Source: Paenibacillus sp. CF384
GTDB lineage: Bacteria; Bacillota; Bacilli; Paenibacillales; Paenibacillaceae
Reading direction: 5' to 3'
DNA length: 64,000 nt
Assembly: GCF_900106745.1 (NCBI RefSeq)
Contig: NZ_FNNV01000010.1
Location: 124,001 to 188,000, forward strand
The position numbers and the translations under genes were made by a program. The notes beneath the pieces are model-generated. The model had not been told where the DNA came from and ran no database searches. It saw only the letters and a list, made by a program, of their open reading frames with translations. Positions 34,416 to 43,599 of the stretch are shown piece by piece. Every line of letters starts with the position of its first letter. The stretch's first letter is position 1.

Positions 34416-35663
34416 TTATCCATACAGCCCGTATTTGATTTCGCAAACGGTGCCTTGCCCCGATTCGCTTGTGAATATGATTTCCCCGCCCATTACCTTG
34501 ACGAGGCTGACGACGACCATTAACCCCAGTCCGGTGCCTTTCTCCTTCGTTGTGAAGAACGGCATCCCGATTCGTCTTAGCTGCAGTTTACTCATGCCCA
34601 CTCCGGTATCGGAAATCTGAATGTATACCTGCCCCTTCTCAATCCGAGTCGAAATCGTTAACAACCCGCCTGCCGGCATCGCTTCAATTGCATTCTTAAT
34701 GAGGTTCAACAGACATTGCTGAAACTTCTTCGGTTCCCCCATAATGTAAACGGCGTGCTTCTGTTGATGCAGAATTTGGATTTCGATGCTGGACATAACG
34801 GAAAGCGGTGCTATCCATGGAATGAGCCCTTCAATCTCCGCAATTACATTGATTGGTCTCGCTTCTTCAATCGTCGGTTTGGCATAATTCAAGAAATCTG
34901 TTATCACCGCATTCGCATGCTCGACTCCTTCTATGGCATGCAGCCGATATCGTTCCATGGATTCGCTGCTGACGCCGGGCTTCGCCATCATTTGGAGAAA
35001 GCCATGTGTCGTTGTAAGCGGATTGCGGATTTCATGGGAAATCGAGGCCGCCAGCTCGCCAATCATATGGAACTTCTCGGCTTTGTAGAGCTCTTCCTGC
35101 ATGTTTTCCTGACTTCTAACCTTATTGCAGGTGATGACGACAACAACGGCGGAAACCATCGTCCCAAGATATAACATCAGCATTTGAGATGCACTCAGGT
35201 TATCGCTTTCCGGATATACCGCCAGGAAAACAACATAATGAATGAGCATGAAAACCAGCGCATATCCCATTGTCCGTGAAAGTTGACTCTTCCATAACAT
35301 CCGGTAATGAAACCATAGTCCCAGAAGTAACAATAACACGTTGCTTACCAAATTCGCCTCGATATCCGTACCCACAAAGAAGAATCCGCAAAGCGTAACC
35401 GAAGCACCAGCCATGATTCCGGGCAGCGTACCTTCAAACATAGACGTCATCATAATGCTGATCGGCATAAGATGCAGCGAGAAAACAAGCGGATCGATGG
35501 GCTCGATCAATTGGTAACAGGTAGATAACACGACCATGATGATCGCGATTACCTGATTCCTTCGCCGAGCCGACAGCATGATCCTTGGGCTTATAAATAC
35601 AAATGTACAAGAAGCTAATATATAGAGCAAACCATGAAATTGATAAATCAGGATAGCGGACAT
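34416..35663 (-). CDS. membrane sensor histidine kinase, sporulation-kinase type
   Basis: A 415-residue kinase with about six membrane helices (1-190) of the 5TM/KinB style, then a dimerisation domain with phospho-acceptor His210 (SISHEIRNPLTTTHGF) and an ATPase domain with N box (NLIKNAIEAM), G1 (DTGVGM), F box (PFFTTKEKGTGLGL) and G2. No response regulator lies beside it, as for the kinases that feed the Spo0 phosphorelay. TAG in frame upstream fixes the start at 35663, though its ribosome site is poor. A TTGTCGAA sequence (35693-35700) matching the Spo0A box lies 30 bp upstream. Confidence 0.85.
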   Translation of the reverse strand: MSAILIYQFHGLLYILASCTFVFISPRIMLSARRRNQVIAIIMVVLSTCYQLIEPIDPLVFSLHLMPISIMMTSMFEGTLPGIMAGASVTLCGFFFVGTDIEANLVSNVLLLLLGLWFHYRMLWKSQLSRTMGYALVFMLIHYVVFLAVYPESDNLSASQMLMLYLGTMVSAVVVVITCNKVRSQENMQEELYKAEKFHMIGELAASISHEIRNPLTTTHGFLQMMAKPGVSSESMERYRLHAIEGVEHANAVITDFLNYAKPTIEEARPINVIAEIEGLIPWIAPLSVMSSIEIQILHQQKHAVYIMGEPKKFQQCLLNLIKNAIEAMPAGGLLTISTRIEKGQVYIQISDTGVGMSKLQLRRIGMPFFTTKEKGTGLGLMVVVSLVKVMGGEIIFTSESGQGTVCEIKYGLYG

Positions 35664-35786
35664 GGGTGTGGAACACGACTCCCTCTAGTAGGTTCGACAA
35701 TAGAATAGTAAATAATAACTATTTTTCTCATCTAACTATAACATAGAGTTATATGTTACATCTCCATTTTTGGGAAAGATGTTCAA

Positions 35787-36704
35787 TTATGGTTCCATCC
35801 ATTTTGTGTAAATGTCATTCAGTTGCTCTTGTACTTGCTCCCTTTCGCGCCAACGCTGAGCGAGCTCATCCACTCCGATCTGCTCGGACTTCTCGTTCAA
35901 TTCCATATCCATCTCTGCCAACCTGGCTTCGAGCTGGCTGATTTGCTGCTCCAGCTTCTCCGTGTTGGGCTTGGGTTGCTTCGAAGGAGAATGGGCATAA
36001 TGGTCCGCTGCTTGATTGCGCTTGACCGGATATGCTTCCTTCTTCACGGCAAGCGGCTGACTTTCCTCCGTGCGAAGCTGCTTGCGCTTCTCGGCATAAT
36101 CATCGTAAGCGCCAAGATAAACCGTGAGCGCAGCTCGATCGAGCTCCCACACTTTATTCGCCAGTCGATTAATAAAATAACGATCATGCGATATCGCAAG
36201 AATCGTACCGGGGAAGTCTTCCAGCGCATCCTCAAGCGCTTCTCTGGAGGCGATGTCCATATGATTCGTCGGCTCATCCAGCAGCAGCAAATTCGGCTTC
36301 TTCAGGATGAGCAGCGCGAGTCGCAGCCGCGTCCACTCGCCTCCCGACAACTGGCTTACGCTCTTGAACACATCTCCTTGGGTGAATAGATACCGCGCCA
36401 AATGCGAGCGGGCTTCGCCCTCCTCCATCCCCGCAGCCTCACGGAAATAGGCGAGCACATTCTTCTTATCATCCGCAGGATATTGCTGCTGAGCCAGATA
36501 ACCGATATCCACGCGTGCTCCGATATCGATCGTTCCGCTGTCCGGCGCTTCCGTTCCGAGAATCAGCTTGAACAGGGTCGTCTTGCCTGTTCCGTTAGGG
36601 CCAAGCAGCATAATCTTCTCGCCGTATAGCAGCATCCCATTGACCTGCTGTAACAGCTTCCGGTCACCGTAGCTCTTGCTTAATCCCTGAACCTTTGGGA
36701 TCAA
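35787..36704 (-). CDS. C-terminal half of a broken ABC-F ATPase gene
   Basis: This frame encodes the second ATPase domain of an ABC-F protein: Walker A GPNGTGKTT, signature LSGGEWTRLRLAL, Walker B LLLLDEP with TNHMD, and a C-terminal coiled coil (about 225-305). It has no ATG: the first possible start is TTG at 36704, with a TGA stop just before it in frame. It overlaps the N-terminal half (36664-37650) by 41 bp in another frame. The linker normally found between the two ATPase domains is missing. A deletion with a net frameshift best explains this. It could be a sequencing error, a pseudogene or a protein made by re-initiation. Confidence 0.8.
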   Translation of the reverse strand: MIPKVQGLSKSYGDRKLLQQVNGMLLYGEKIMLLGPNGTGKTTLFKLILGTEAPDSGTIDIGARVDIGYLAQQQYPADDKKNVLAYFREAAGMEEGEARSHLARYLFTQGDVFKSVSQLSGGEWTRLRLALLILKKPNLLLLDEPTNHMDIASREALEDALEDFPGTILAISHDRYFINRLANKVWELDRAALTVYLGAYDDYAEKRKQLRTEESQPLAVKKEAYPVKRNQAADHYAHSPSKQPKPNTEKLEQQISQLEARLAEMDMELNEKSEQIGVDELAQRWREREQVQEQLNDIYTKWMEP

Positions 36705-37650
36705 GCACCGGACGCTTCAGCCTCTCCATTCGATCCAGTGCCTTCTGCATCGAAGCCGCCCTGCGGAAGAACTTCTCGTTGCCGCCGACTCTCCCCCACT
36801 CCTGCAGCTGCTTAATCGTCTCTTTCATCTTCTTAATGACCTTCTGCTGCTCCTGGTACTCGGCAAACTGCTGCAGCAGCTGCGCTTCCTTCTCCTTCAC
36901 ATAACCGCTGTAATTGCTATGGTAAGTAACGGCTTCGCCGTCTTCGATATCGATTATTTTCGTAACGACATGGTCCAGGAACATCCGGTCATGCGAAACA
37001 ATCAAGCAAGTACCGTCATATCCGTTCAGATACGATTCCAGCCATTGCACGCCTTGCAAATCCAAATGATTGGTCGGTTCATCCAGCAGCAGCAGTTCCG
37101 GCTTGCTGATGAGCTGCGCCGCAAGGCCAATCTTCGTCTTCTCCCCGCCGGATAAGGTGCCATACCGTCTTTCGTACATTTCACGCGGAATTAGCAGCCC
37201 CGTCGTGACCGTATCGATCTTCGCATCGAGCTCATAGCCGCCTTCATTCTGAAATCGCTCCTGCAGCACGGAGTATTCGCGAAGCAGCTGCTCCAGCCGC
37301 TTCTCGCTCGTGCCCGGATCGGACATTTCCGACTCCAGCTTCGTCATTTGCGCTTTGCACGCCAGGAGCTCCGCATACCCGGATGCCAGCACGTCGTATA
37401 CTGTCCCATCGTCCCAAGCCGCCGGGATTTGGGCCAAATATCCGATTTTGGTATCCTTGCGAATCGTAAGCTGTCCTTCATCCGGTTTTGACAGTCTTGC
37501 GATGAGTGAGATCAAGGTAGATTTACCGCTTCCGTTGCGGCCAACCAGTCCTACCCGCTCCCCTTCGTGAATTTCGAAGGTTACATCTTCAAGCACCAGC
37601 GTCGCGCCGTAATATTTCTTTATATGTTGACCATTAACTATAATCATCAT
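36664..37650 (-). CDS. N-terminal half of a broken ABC-F ATPase gene
   Basis: The first ATPase domain plus the inter-domain helices of an ABC-F protein: Walker A GRNGSGKST, signature LSGGEKTKIGLA, Walker B LLLLDEP with TNHLD, and an Arg/Lys-rich helical linker. ABC-F proteins bind the ribosome E site, and several protect it from antibiotics. An intact member has about 600 residues in one chain; here the frame ends at 328 residues, just after 'RLKRPVLDPK'. The ATG follows GGGAGG. A leader ORF and a terminator precede it (37699-37898), the usual arrangement for antibiotic-induced ABC-F genes. Confidence 0.85.
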   Translation of the reverse strand: MMIIVNGQHIKKYYGATLVLEDVTFEIHEGERVGLVGRNGSGKSTLISLIARLSKPDEGQLTIRKDTKIGYLAQIPAAWDDGTVYDVLASGYAELLACKAQMTKLESEMSDPGTSEKRLEQLLREYSVLQERFQNEGGYELDAKIDTVTTGLLIPREMYERRYGTLSGGEKTKIGLAAQLISKPELLLLDEPTNHLDLQGVQWLESYLNGYDGTCLIVSHDRMFLDHVVTKIIDIEDGEAVTYHSNYSGYVKEKEAQLLQQFAEYQEQQKVIKKMKETIKQLQEWGRVGGNEKFFRRAASMQKALDRMERLKRPVLDPKGSGIKQELR

Positions 37651-37698
37651 GGAATCCTCCCAGTTGTTTCGGAAGATCGCCCCCGCATTGGAACCAAC

Positions 37699-37734
37699 AA
37701 AAAAAGAGCCGCAGGAAAATGCCCTGCGACTCTT
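37699..37734 (-). terminator. leader terminator (attenuator) before the ABC-F gene
   Basis: AAGAGTCGCAGG and CCTGCGGCTCTT form the stem, followed by T7 on the minus strand. It lies between the leader ORF stop and the ABC-F start, so it can stop transcripts before the gene. A small CGGT/ACCG hairpin (37735-37746) precedes it. Confidence 0.8.
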
Positions 37735-37754
37735 CGGTCTTTACCGATCGAGGT

Positions 37755-37898
37755 CTAAGGTAGGCGTCTTCGCTTGAGTGATGGTGCCGTATTGGCAAAT
37801 TTGGACAGACTGCTCCCGTTAGGTCCAAATGCATGCACGATGCCAGCCATAGCAATCGGCAGCTGGCTAATACGGTTGTTCACCATTTCTGAATTCAT
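37755..37898 (-). CDS. 47-residue leader-type small ORF before the ABC-F gene
   Basis: ATG at 37896-37898 follows a very strong AAGGAGGTGTGAGGTAGG ribosome site and encodes 47 residues, beginning [14 protein letters not shown] and ending PSLKRRRLP. It has no signal peptide or Cys, and I know no homologue. Its stop lies 20 bp before an intrinsic terminator and about 105 bp before the ABC-F start. A leader peptide followed by a terminator is the layout of ribosome-stalling attenuation that controls ABC-F resistance genes. It could also be an independent small protein with its own terminator. Confidence 0.6.
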   Translation of the reverse strand: MNSEMVNNRISQLPIAMAGIVHAFGPNGSSLSKFANTAPSLKRRRLP

Positions 37899-38000
37899 CC
37901 TACCTCACACCTCCTTCCTAATATTTATCTAACCATAACACAGATTACAGCCGCGCCGCAAGAAGAGCAAGACGAAACGGGCTATCGCCATAAAAAAAGC

Positions 38001-38030
38001 TCATATCGCTGTCCGCCCTCCCATACATAT
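38001..38030 (+). promoter_or_regulatory. sigma-E-type promoter of spoVR
   Basis: TCATAT (38001-38006), 15 bp, CATACATAT (38022-38030). This fits the mother-cell sigma-E pattern well. In Bacillus subtilis spoVR is transcribed by sigma-E. Confidence 0.6.
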
Positions 38031-38069
38031 AGCTATGAAGCACACTCGCATTACAAGGGGGAAGCGAAA

Positions 38070-39515
38070 TTGCACCAGGATGAGATCAAAGCATTAGAGC
38101 GGGCTATTGACGAAATCACTGAGATTGCACAAGGATTTGGCCTCGATTTCTACCCGATGCGGTATGAAATATGCCCGGCCGATATCATTTATACATTCGG
38201 CGCTTACGGCATGCCTACCCGGTTCAGCCATTGGAGCTTTGGCAAAACATTCAATAAAATGAAGATGCAGTATGATTTTGGCCTCAGTAAAATCTATGAG
38301 CTTGTCATTAACTCCAACCCTTGCTATGCCTTTCTGCTGGATGGCAACTCACTCATACAGAATAAGCTGATCGTCGCGCATGTATTGGCCCATTGCGACT
38401 TCTTCAAGAACAATGCGCGCTTCAGCGCCTCGAACCGAAATATGGTGGAAAGCATGTCCGCCACGGCCGAGCGTGTGAGTCAATACGAGCTGGAATATGG
38501 CACAGATGCCGTAGAGAAATTTATCGACGCCGTCCTGGCCATCCAGGAGCATGTCGATTCTACCATTATCCGCCCGTATAAGTTGGATAAAGCCCAATAC
38601 ATTGAGCTGTTGAGCAAAGCTAATCAAGTAGAGAAAGTGCCTCGCCAATCGCAATATGATGATTTGTGGTCGCTGGATTCCGAAGAACAAGCCGCGCAGG
38701 CGAGTCTCAAAGCATCCAATAATGAACCGAAGAAATTCCCGCCTCAGCCGGAGAAGGATCTCATCTGGTTCATCGAGGAATACTCTCCGAATTTGCAGGA
38801 TTGGCAGCGCGATATCATGTCCATGCTGCGCGATGAGATGCTTTATTTCTGGCCGCAAATCGAGACGAAAATCATGAACGAAGGCTGGGCTTCGTATTGG
38901 CATCAACGGATCCTTCGCGAGCTTGATTTAACTAGCGCGGAAACGATCGAATTTGCCTCGCTCAATTCTGCCGTCGTGCAGCCGTCGCGACATTCACTGA
39001 ATCCCTATTACTTGGGGCTCAAGATCTTCGAAGATATTGAGCGCCGCTGGGATAACCCGACCAAGGAGGAGCAGGATCGCTTCGGACGCAAGCCGGGGCT
39101 TGGGCGGGATAAAATCTTCGAAGTGCGGGAGTTCGACTCCGACATTTCATTCCTGCGCAATTATTTGACGAAGAAGCTTGTGGGCGATCTGGATCTCTAC
39201 GTCTTCGAGAAGAAAGGCGCGGAATGGAAGATCACCGATAAAGCATGGGAAAACGTCCGCGACCAGCTTGTGACCTCTCGAGTCAACGGCGGATTCCCAA
39301 GCCTTGTCGTAACGGATGGCGACTTTAACCGCGTCGGCGAACTGTTCCTCTTCCACCAATATGAAGGGGTCGAGCTGGATTTGAAATACGTGGAGCGCAC
39401 GCTCCCTCACGTCGTTCAACTGTGGGGCAAATCCGTTCACCTCGAGACAATCGTCGAGGACAAACGAATCGTATTCAGCTGCGACGGCAAGAAAACGAGC
39501 CGGAAATTCATTTAA
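38070..39515 (+). CDS. spoVR: SpoVR family sporulation protein
   Basis: A 481-residue cytosolic protein of the SpoVR/YcgB family, required for normal spore cortex formation in Bacillus. Family-typical stretches are '[20 protein letters not shown]', '[12 protein letters not shown]', '[13 protein letters not shown]' and '[18 protein letters not shown]'. The biochemical function is unknown. It begins with TTG, supported by AGGGGGAAG five bases upstream. A sigma-E-like promoter lies 40-70 bp upstream. In many bacteria it goes with YhbH and PrkA, here found 36 kb and 5 kb away. Confidence 0.95.
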   Translation: MHQDEIKALERAIDEITEIAQGFGLDFYPMRYEICPADIIYTFGAYGMPTRFSHWSFGKTFNKMKMQYDFGLSKIYELVINSNPCYAFLLDGNSLIQNKLIVAHVLAHCDFFKNNARFSASNRNMVESMSATAERVSQYELEYGTDAVEKFIDAVLAIQEHVDSTIIRPYKLDKAQYIELLSKANQVEKVPRQSQYDDLWSLDSEEQAAQASLKASNNEPKKFPPQPEKDLIWFIEEYSPNLQDWQRDIMSMLRDEMLYFWPQIETKIMNEGWASYWHQRILRELDLTSAETIEFASLNSAVVQPSRHSLNPYYLGLKIFEDIERRWDNPTKEEQDRFGRKPGLGRDKIFEVREFDSDISFLRNYLTKKLVGDLDLYVFEKKGAEWKITDKAWENVRDQLVTSRVNGGFPSLVVTDGDFNRVGELFLFHQYEGVELDLKYVERTLPHVVQLWGKSVHLETIVEDKRIVFSCDGKKTSRKFI

Positions 39516-39519
39516 AGAG

Positions 39520-39573
39520 AAAAGATCGCATACCCGTGCAGTCATCTAGGTGACTGTGGGATGCGATCTTTTT
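39520..39573 (+). terminator. terminator of spoVR
   Basis: AAAGATCGCAT/ATGCGATCTTT with an inner CAGTCA/TGACTG stem and a T5 tail. Confidence 0.92.
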
Positions 39574-39579
39574 GTTCAT

Positions 39580-39880
39580 CTATGAATTTTCCAGACTGAA
39601 CAGCTTGTTCAAGGGCATATGCAAGTCTTGAAATACGGTGGATTGCACGATTTCTTGTTCTGTATATAGCTTCCTCACTTGATACGCGCCATCTTGAAGT
39701 GCATATACATGAACCGTGCGATTGCCGGGATCAACAATCCAATATTCCTGAACGCCATATTTCTGATATAAATTAAACTTTTCATTAAGCTTTGCCGTTT
39801 AATAATTCCCACGTACCGTCCCAGGTCAACCAATCTTGATAAATATGAATAATGTTCTTCTCACCCGGATTTGACATCAT
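39580..39880 (-). pseudogene. Uma2-family nuclease gene with internal deletion
   Basis: Both ends of a Uma2 family gene remain but the middle is gone. From ATG 39880 (after GAGGAGGTCGAAC) the frame reads MMSNPGEKNIIHIYQDWLT, then WDGTWELLNGKA and a stop. One base out of frame the sequence continues as NEKFNLYQKYGVQEYWIVDP, then GNRTVHVYALQDG, and ends at 39580. The EYW-x-VDP block is the conserved catalytic end of Uma2. About 80-100 residues that hold the other catalytic residues are missing, with a frameshift at the joint near 39798. The gene is dead. Confidence 0.8.
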
Positions 39881-39973
39881 GTTCGACCTCCTCTTGATTT
39901 CTCACTTATCAGTTTATATTAAATGTACAATGATCACACAAATTGTGGTAAACTTACATCTAAATCACAGCAC

Positions 39974-40010
39974 AAAAAAACCGCATCCCCAAACACTCGG
40001 GGGATACGAT
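39974..40010 (-). terminator. terminator of the transglutaminase/alpha-E/ATP-grasp operon
   Basis: ATCGTATCCCC/GGGGATGCGGT hairpin with mismatch and T7 on the minus strand, just past the last gene. Confidence 0.85.
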
Positions 40011-40012
40011 CT

Positions 40013-40897
40013 CTAGGCTTCGACCCTTCTCACATCAACCTTCACTTCCAAATTCGCTTCGCTCGTTCCCCGGTAGACACCTTTGACAGGGACAATATCC
40101 TTATAATCCCGGCCATGGCCCAGTTTCACGTAACGTTCGCCGACCAGCGCATCATTCGTAGGATCGAACCCGCACCAACCAAGACCCGGCACATAGGCTT
40201 CCACCCAAGCATGCGAAGCCTGCTCGAAATCCGCGTTGCCCCCGCGCAAGTCTCCAACAAAGTGATAGCCGCTCACATAACGAGCAGGCACACCCTTCGA
40301 GCGACATGCCGCGATCATCAGATGGGCAAAATCCTGACAGACGCCGCGACGTCTGCGCATCATGTCTCCTGCGATGGTGTGCACATTGGTCGCTTCCGGA
40401 TCGTATACGAACTCGTTGCGTATCCGATTGGATACATAGGCCAGCCAGCTGTATACGCCCTGCTCTTTCTCATTGGAATCACTTAGCTGGGGCGTTTCCG
40501 CAAATGCCGCAACCTCCGGCGTAATGCCTGTATACTCCGTAGGCAGCAAGTATTCGGCAAACCGGTTTATCGCACCGTCCGTCGCCAACCAATCCCAAGC
40601 TTGACTAGGCGTCATGCCTTCCTGACCTTCAATCGGTTTAACGGCTTCCTTCGTGACGACCGTCATCTGCGTGCGAATAACCAACTTGCGATGCTGATCA
40701 TTAACAGAGAACGCGTGCACGCGATTGCCGAAATAATCATCATAACTAAAGAGCGGCGCATTCGGCTCCACCGAGATGGAATGCTGATAACACGATTGCT
40801 GCTCATTCGTAAATGGCGTCAGCCTGATTTCATTGACACTGTCCATAACGGGATCCATGTACGAATATTGGGTTGTGTGCGTGATGCAAAGCTTCAT
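40013..40897 (-). CDS. transglutaminase-like family protein
   Basis: A 294-residue cytosolic protein. The N-terminal beta part carries 'HTTQYSYMDPV', and a transglutaminase-like fold follows with the catalytic Cys in RGVCQDFAH, His in SHAWVEAYVPGLGW and Asp in FDPTND. Members of this group go with alpha-E and circularly permuted ATP-grasp proteins, and the three are thought to make or modify a peptide bond-containing product; the product is unknown. Its ATG overlaps the alpha-E stop by four bases (ATGA). Third and last gene of the operon. Confidence 0.92.
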   Translation of the reverse strand: MKLCITHTTQYSYMDPVMDSVNEIRLTPFTNEQQSCYQHSISVEPNAPLFSYDDYFGNRVHAFSVNDQHRKLVIRTQMTVVTKEAVKPIEGQEGMTPSQAWDWLATDGAINRFAEYLLPTEYTGITPEVAAFAETPQLSDSNEKEQGVYSWLAYVSNRIRNEFVYDPEATNVHTIAGDMMRRRRGVCQDFAHLMIAACRSKGVPARYVSGYHFVGDLRGGNADFEQASHAWVEAYVPGLGWCGFDPTNDALVGERYVKLGHGRDYKDIVPVKGVYRGTSEANLEVKVDVRRVEA

Positions 40898-41895
40898 GCG
40901 CTGACCTCCCCCATACGAAAAAAGGTATGAGCGAACGACACCCCCAGCTGCCCCGCAGCTTGGAGTAAATGTCCTGTCACTCGTCCTTCTTCATCACGCT
41001 GCAAATCCTCCCGCTCCAAACAAGCCAGCTCCGCCTTCAGCTTGACCACTTGCCGGATGATGCGATCATGTGCCGTACGAAGCTGTTTCTCCTGCAGTTG
41101 AATACCGCGCAGATGCTCATCTAGGGCATGCAACGAATAATGGACCGAACGTGGGAATACTTCATTCAGAATCAGGAACTCCATAATCGCTTCCTGCGAG
41201 AAACCATCCGCGTAATAACGGCGAAAAGTTTGGTAACCACTTACGGAACGCAGTACCGCTTGCAGGAATGGATACACATCATTACCGCTATCCATATCCG
41301 AAGGGAGCAAGGTTCTGGACGTAATCGCAGATTGCATAATACGAAGCGTATTCTCTGTTCGTTCCAGATAACGACCGCATTCAATGAAATGGAACTCGTT
41401 CTCACGCGGCATTACCGACTGTGTGATCCCTTGAAAGAGAGCGGTCCAGTCTTTAATTTTGCCAAAAAATTGATGAGGCGACTCCCGGGTCCAATCCCCT
41501 GCCTGCTTCTCACGCAGCCACAGATAGAAACCGTTCGTCACGTCCCACAGCTCGCTTGGCAGCTTCTCCCGAAGCGTTCTTACATTATCCCGAGCATGAT
41601 TAACGCAAGTAACGAGGGAATTCGCATTGTCGCGATCAAGGGTGATATACAGCACAACATCCTGTTCCGTGTAGGAGCCGTACTGCGACTCGTACGCGTC
41701 TCTGCTGCCGAGTGCATCGACGATTCGTCCCCATTTGCACAGCGATTGGGCTTTCTCGCCTGGTTCGCCTTTCGGTATCGTATGGGAGTCATCTGACTGA
41801 AGGTGATAGTGAACATCAATTAGCCGAGCATGGTTCTCCGCCCGTTCCATGTACCGCCCAATCCAAAACAAAGCCTCTGCATTCCGGTTCAGCAT
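40894..41895 (-). CDS. alpha-E domain protein
   Basis: A 333-residue all-helical protein of the alpha-E family. The start 'MLNRNAEALFWIGRYMERAENHARLIDV' is the family signature (only short parts quoted: FWIGRYMERAEN). No catalytic residues are known. It is found almost only beside circularly permuted ATP-grasp and transglutaminase genes, as here. The ATG follows GGAGGG. It starts 28 bp after the ATP-grasp gene. Confidence 0.93.
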   Translation of the reverse strand: MLNRNAEALFWIGRYMERAENHARLIDVHYHLQSDDSHTIPKGEPGEKAQSLCKWGRIVDALGSRDAYESQYGSYTEQDVVLYITLDRDNANSLVTCVNHARDNVRTLREKLPSELWDVTNGFYLWLREKQAGDWTRESPHQFFGKIKDWTALFQGITQSVMPRENEFHFIECGRYLERTENTLRIMQSAITSRTLLPSDMDSGNDVYPFLQAVLRSVSGYQTFRRYYADGFSQEAIMEFLILNEVFPRSVHYSLHALDEHLRGIQLQEKQLRTAHDRIIRQVVKLKAELACLEREDLQRDEEGRVTGHLLQAAGQLGVSFAHTFFRMGEVSA

Positions 41896-41922
41896 CGTCC
41901 ATCCCTCCGATTCCTATAATCG

Positions 41923-43380
41923 TTAACGACTAAGCACCCACGTATCTTTTACGCCGCCGCCCTGCGAAGAGTTCACGACTAAAGAGCCTTCCTGAAGCGC
42001 TACACGAGTCAATCCGCCCGGAATAACATGGGTTTGAGCACCCATGAGCACAAATACGCGTAAATCAATATGGCGCGGCTGCATAGCCCCTCCGAGCATC
42101 ACCGGCGCCCGTGACAGCTTCATCGTCGTTTGAGCGATGTAGCGCCCAGGATCGCAGCGGATGGCGTCTGCGAATGCATGAATCTCCTTGGAGGATGCAG
42201 CAGGGCCAATAAGCATCCCGTAACCGCCGGAGAGCGAAGTTTCCTTGACTACGAGCTGATCCAGATTATCGAGGACATACTCCCGTTCTTCCTTGCGTGA
42301 CAAAATGTAAGTAGGTACGTTATGCAGAATCGGCTCCTCGCCTAAGTAATAACGGACCATATCCGGAACATACGCGTAGATCGCTTTGTCGTCTGCTACG
42401 CCTGTACCCGGGGCGTTGGCGATGGCAACGTTGCCTGCGCGATAAGCATTCATGAGACCCGGCACGCCGAGCAGCGAATCCGATTGGAATGCTAATGGAT
42501 CCAAATACTCGTCATCCAGTCTCCTGTAGATGACATCTACCTGTCGCAAGCCACGAAGATCGCGCAAATAGATTTTGTGATCCTTGTAGACCAAATCGCG
42601 GCCTTCCACCAGATGGATGCCCATTTGCTGAGCCAGAAACGCATGCTCGAAGTAGGCGGAATTGTAAGCACCCGGAGTCAGCAGCACAATAAGCGGGTTA
42701 GACTTCCCCGTTGGCGCCAAGCTGCGCAGCGAGCTGAGAAACACATTCAAGCTGCGCTCGATATCCGCTACCGCACTGTTCAGGTACAAGTCGGAGAACA
42801 GCTCACTCATCATACTTCTCCCTTTATACAAGTAAGAAAACCCTGATGGTGTACGAAGATTATCCTCCAGCACAAAATAGCGGCCCTTCTCGTCCTTAAT
42901 TAAATCTATGCCGGATGCGGTCATATAGACGTTCTGCGGGACTTGCAGCCCTGCCATCTCAGGTCGAAAATATTTATTGCCGATGATCATTTGTCTTGGG
43001 ATGATGCCGTCATTGACGATACGCTGCTCATGATAGACATCATGGATAAAGGCATTCAACGCTTTCACCCGCTGCTTCATACCGCGTTCAATGCTTTCCC
43101 ATTCATGCTTTGGAATGATGCGGGGAATATAGTCAAACGGGATTGTACGCTCGAGCGGTTCATTCTGATTCTGGGTATAGAGTGTAAACGTGATTCCTTC
43201 CTCCAGCATCCGCTGTTGAATGGTTGTGTGGCGCGCTGTCAGCTCCGGCGGCTTCATACGGGCGAACGTTCGATGAACACCTTCATAATGCGGACGTACA
43301 TTAAGCTCCTTATCGAACATCTCGTCGTAGAAAGATTGTGAATCGTAAGGATCGAATTGTGATTTCATCGCCATCGACAT
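41923..43380 (-). CDS. circularly permuted ATP-grasp protein
   Basis: A 485-residue protein of the circularly permuted ATP-grasp type (DUF404/407). Recognisable stretches are 'GIDLIKDEKGRYFVLEDNLRTPSG', 'VVKETSLSGGYGMLIGP' and the ending 'NSSQGGGVKDTWVL'. The family probably forms an amide bond between an amino group and a carboxylate using ATP. I placed the start at 43380, 8 bp after GGAGG; the longer frame to 43416 has no ribosome site. First gene of the three-gene operon. Confidence 0.92.
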   Translation of the reverse strand: MSMAMKSQFDPYDSQSFYDEMFDKELNVRPHYEGVHRTFARMKPPELTARHTTIQQRMLEEGITFTLYTQNQNEPLERTIPFDYIPRIIPKHEWESIERGMKQRVKALNAFIHDVYHEQRIVNDGIIPRQMIIGNKYFRPEMAGLQVPQNVYMTASGIDLIKDEKGRYFVLEDNLRTPSGFSYLYKGRSMMSELFSDLYLNSAVADIERSLNVFLSSLRSLAPTGKSNPLIVLLTPGAYNSAYFEHAFLAQQMGIHLVEGRDLVYKDHKIYLRDLRGLRQVDVIYRRLDDEYLDPLAFQSDSLLGVPGLMNAYRAGNVAIANAPGTGVADDKAIYAYVPDMVRYYLGEEPILHNVPTYILSRKEEREYVLDNLDQLVVKETSLSGGYGMLIGPAASSKEIHAFADAIRCDPGRYIAQTTMKLSRAPVMLGGAMQPRHIDLRVFVLMGAQTHVIPGGLTRVALQEGSLVVNSSQGGGVKDTWVLSR

Positions 43381-43599
43381 GTCAACCGCCTCCAAAGCCG
43401 TCAGTGTCACTATCATGTTAGTTATTGTGCTATCTCTTCTGTTTAACCGTACTTAAAAATGGATTATATTACTAGCATCATACCCAAATACGCCATGCGT
43501 GTCAACTTATATAACACACAAAAGGCCCGATATAAGCAGCCTTTACAGTAATTTAAGTCATATTATTGTTAGGTTGCGCTTACACGCCTTCCTACCACA

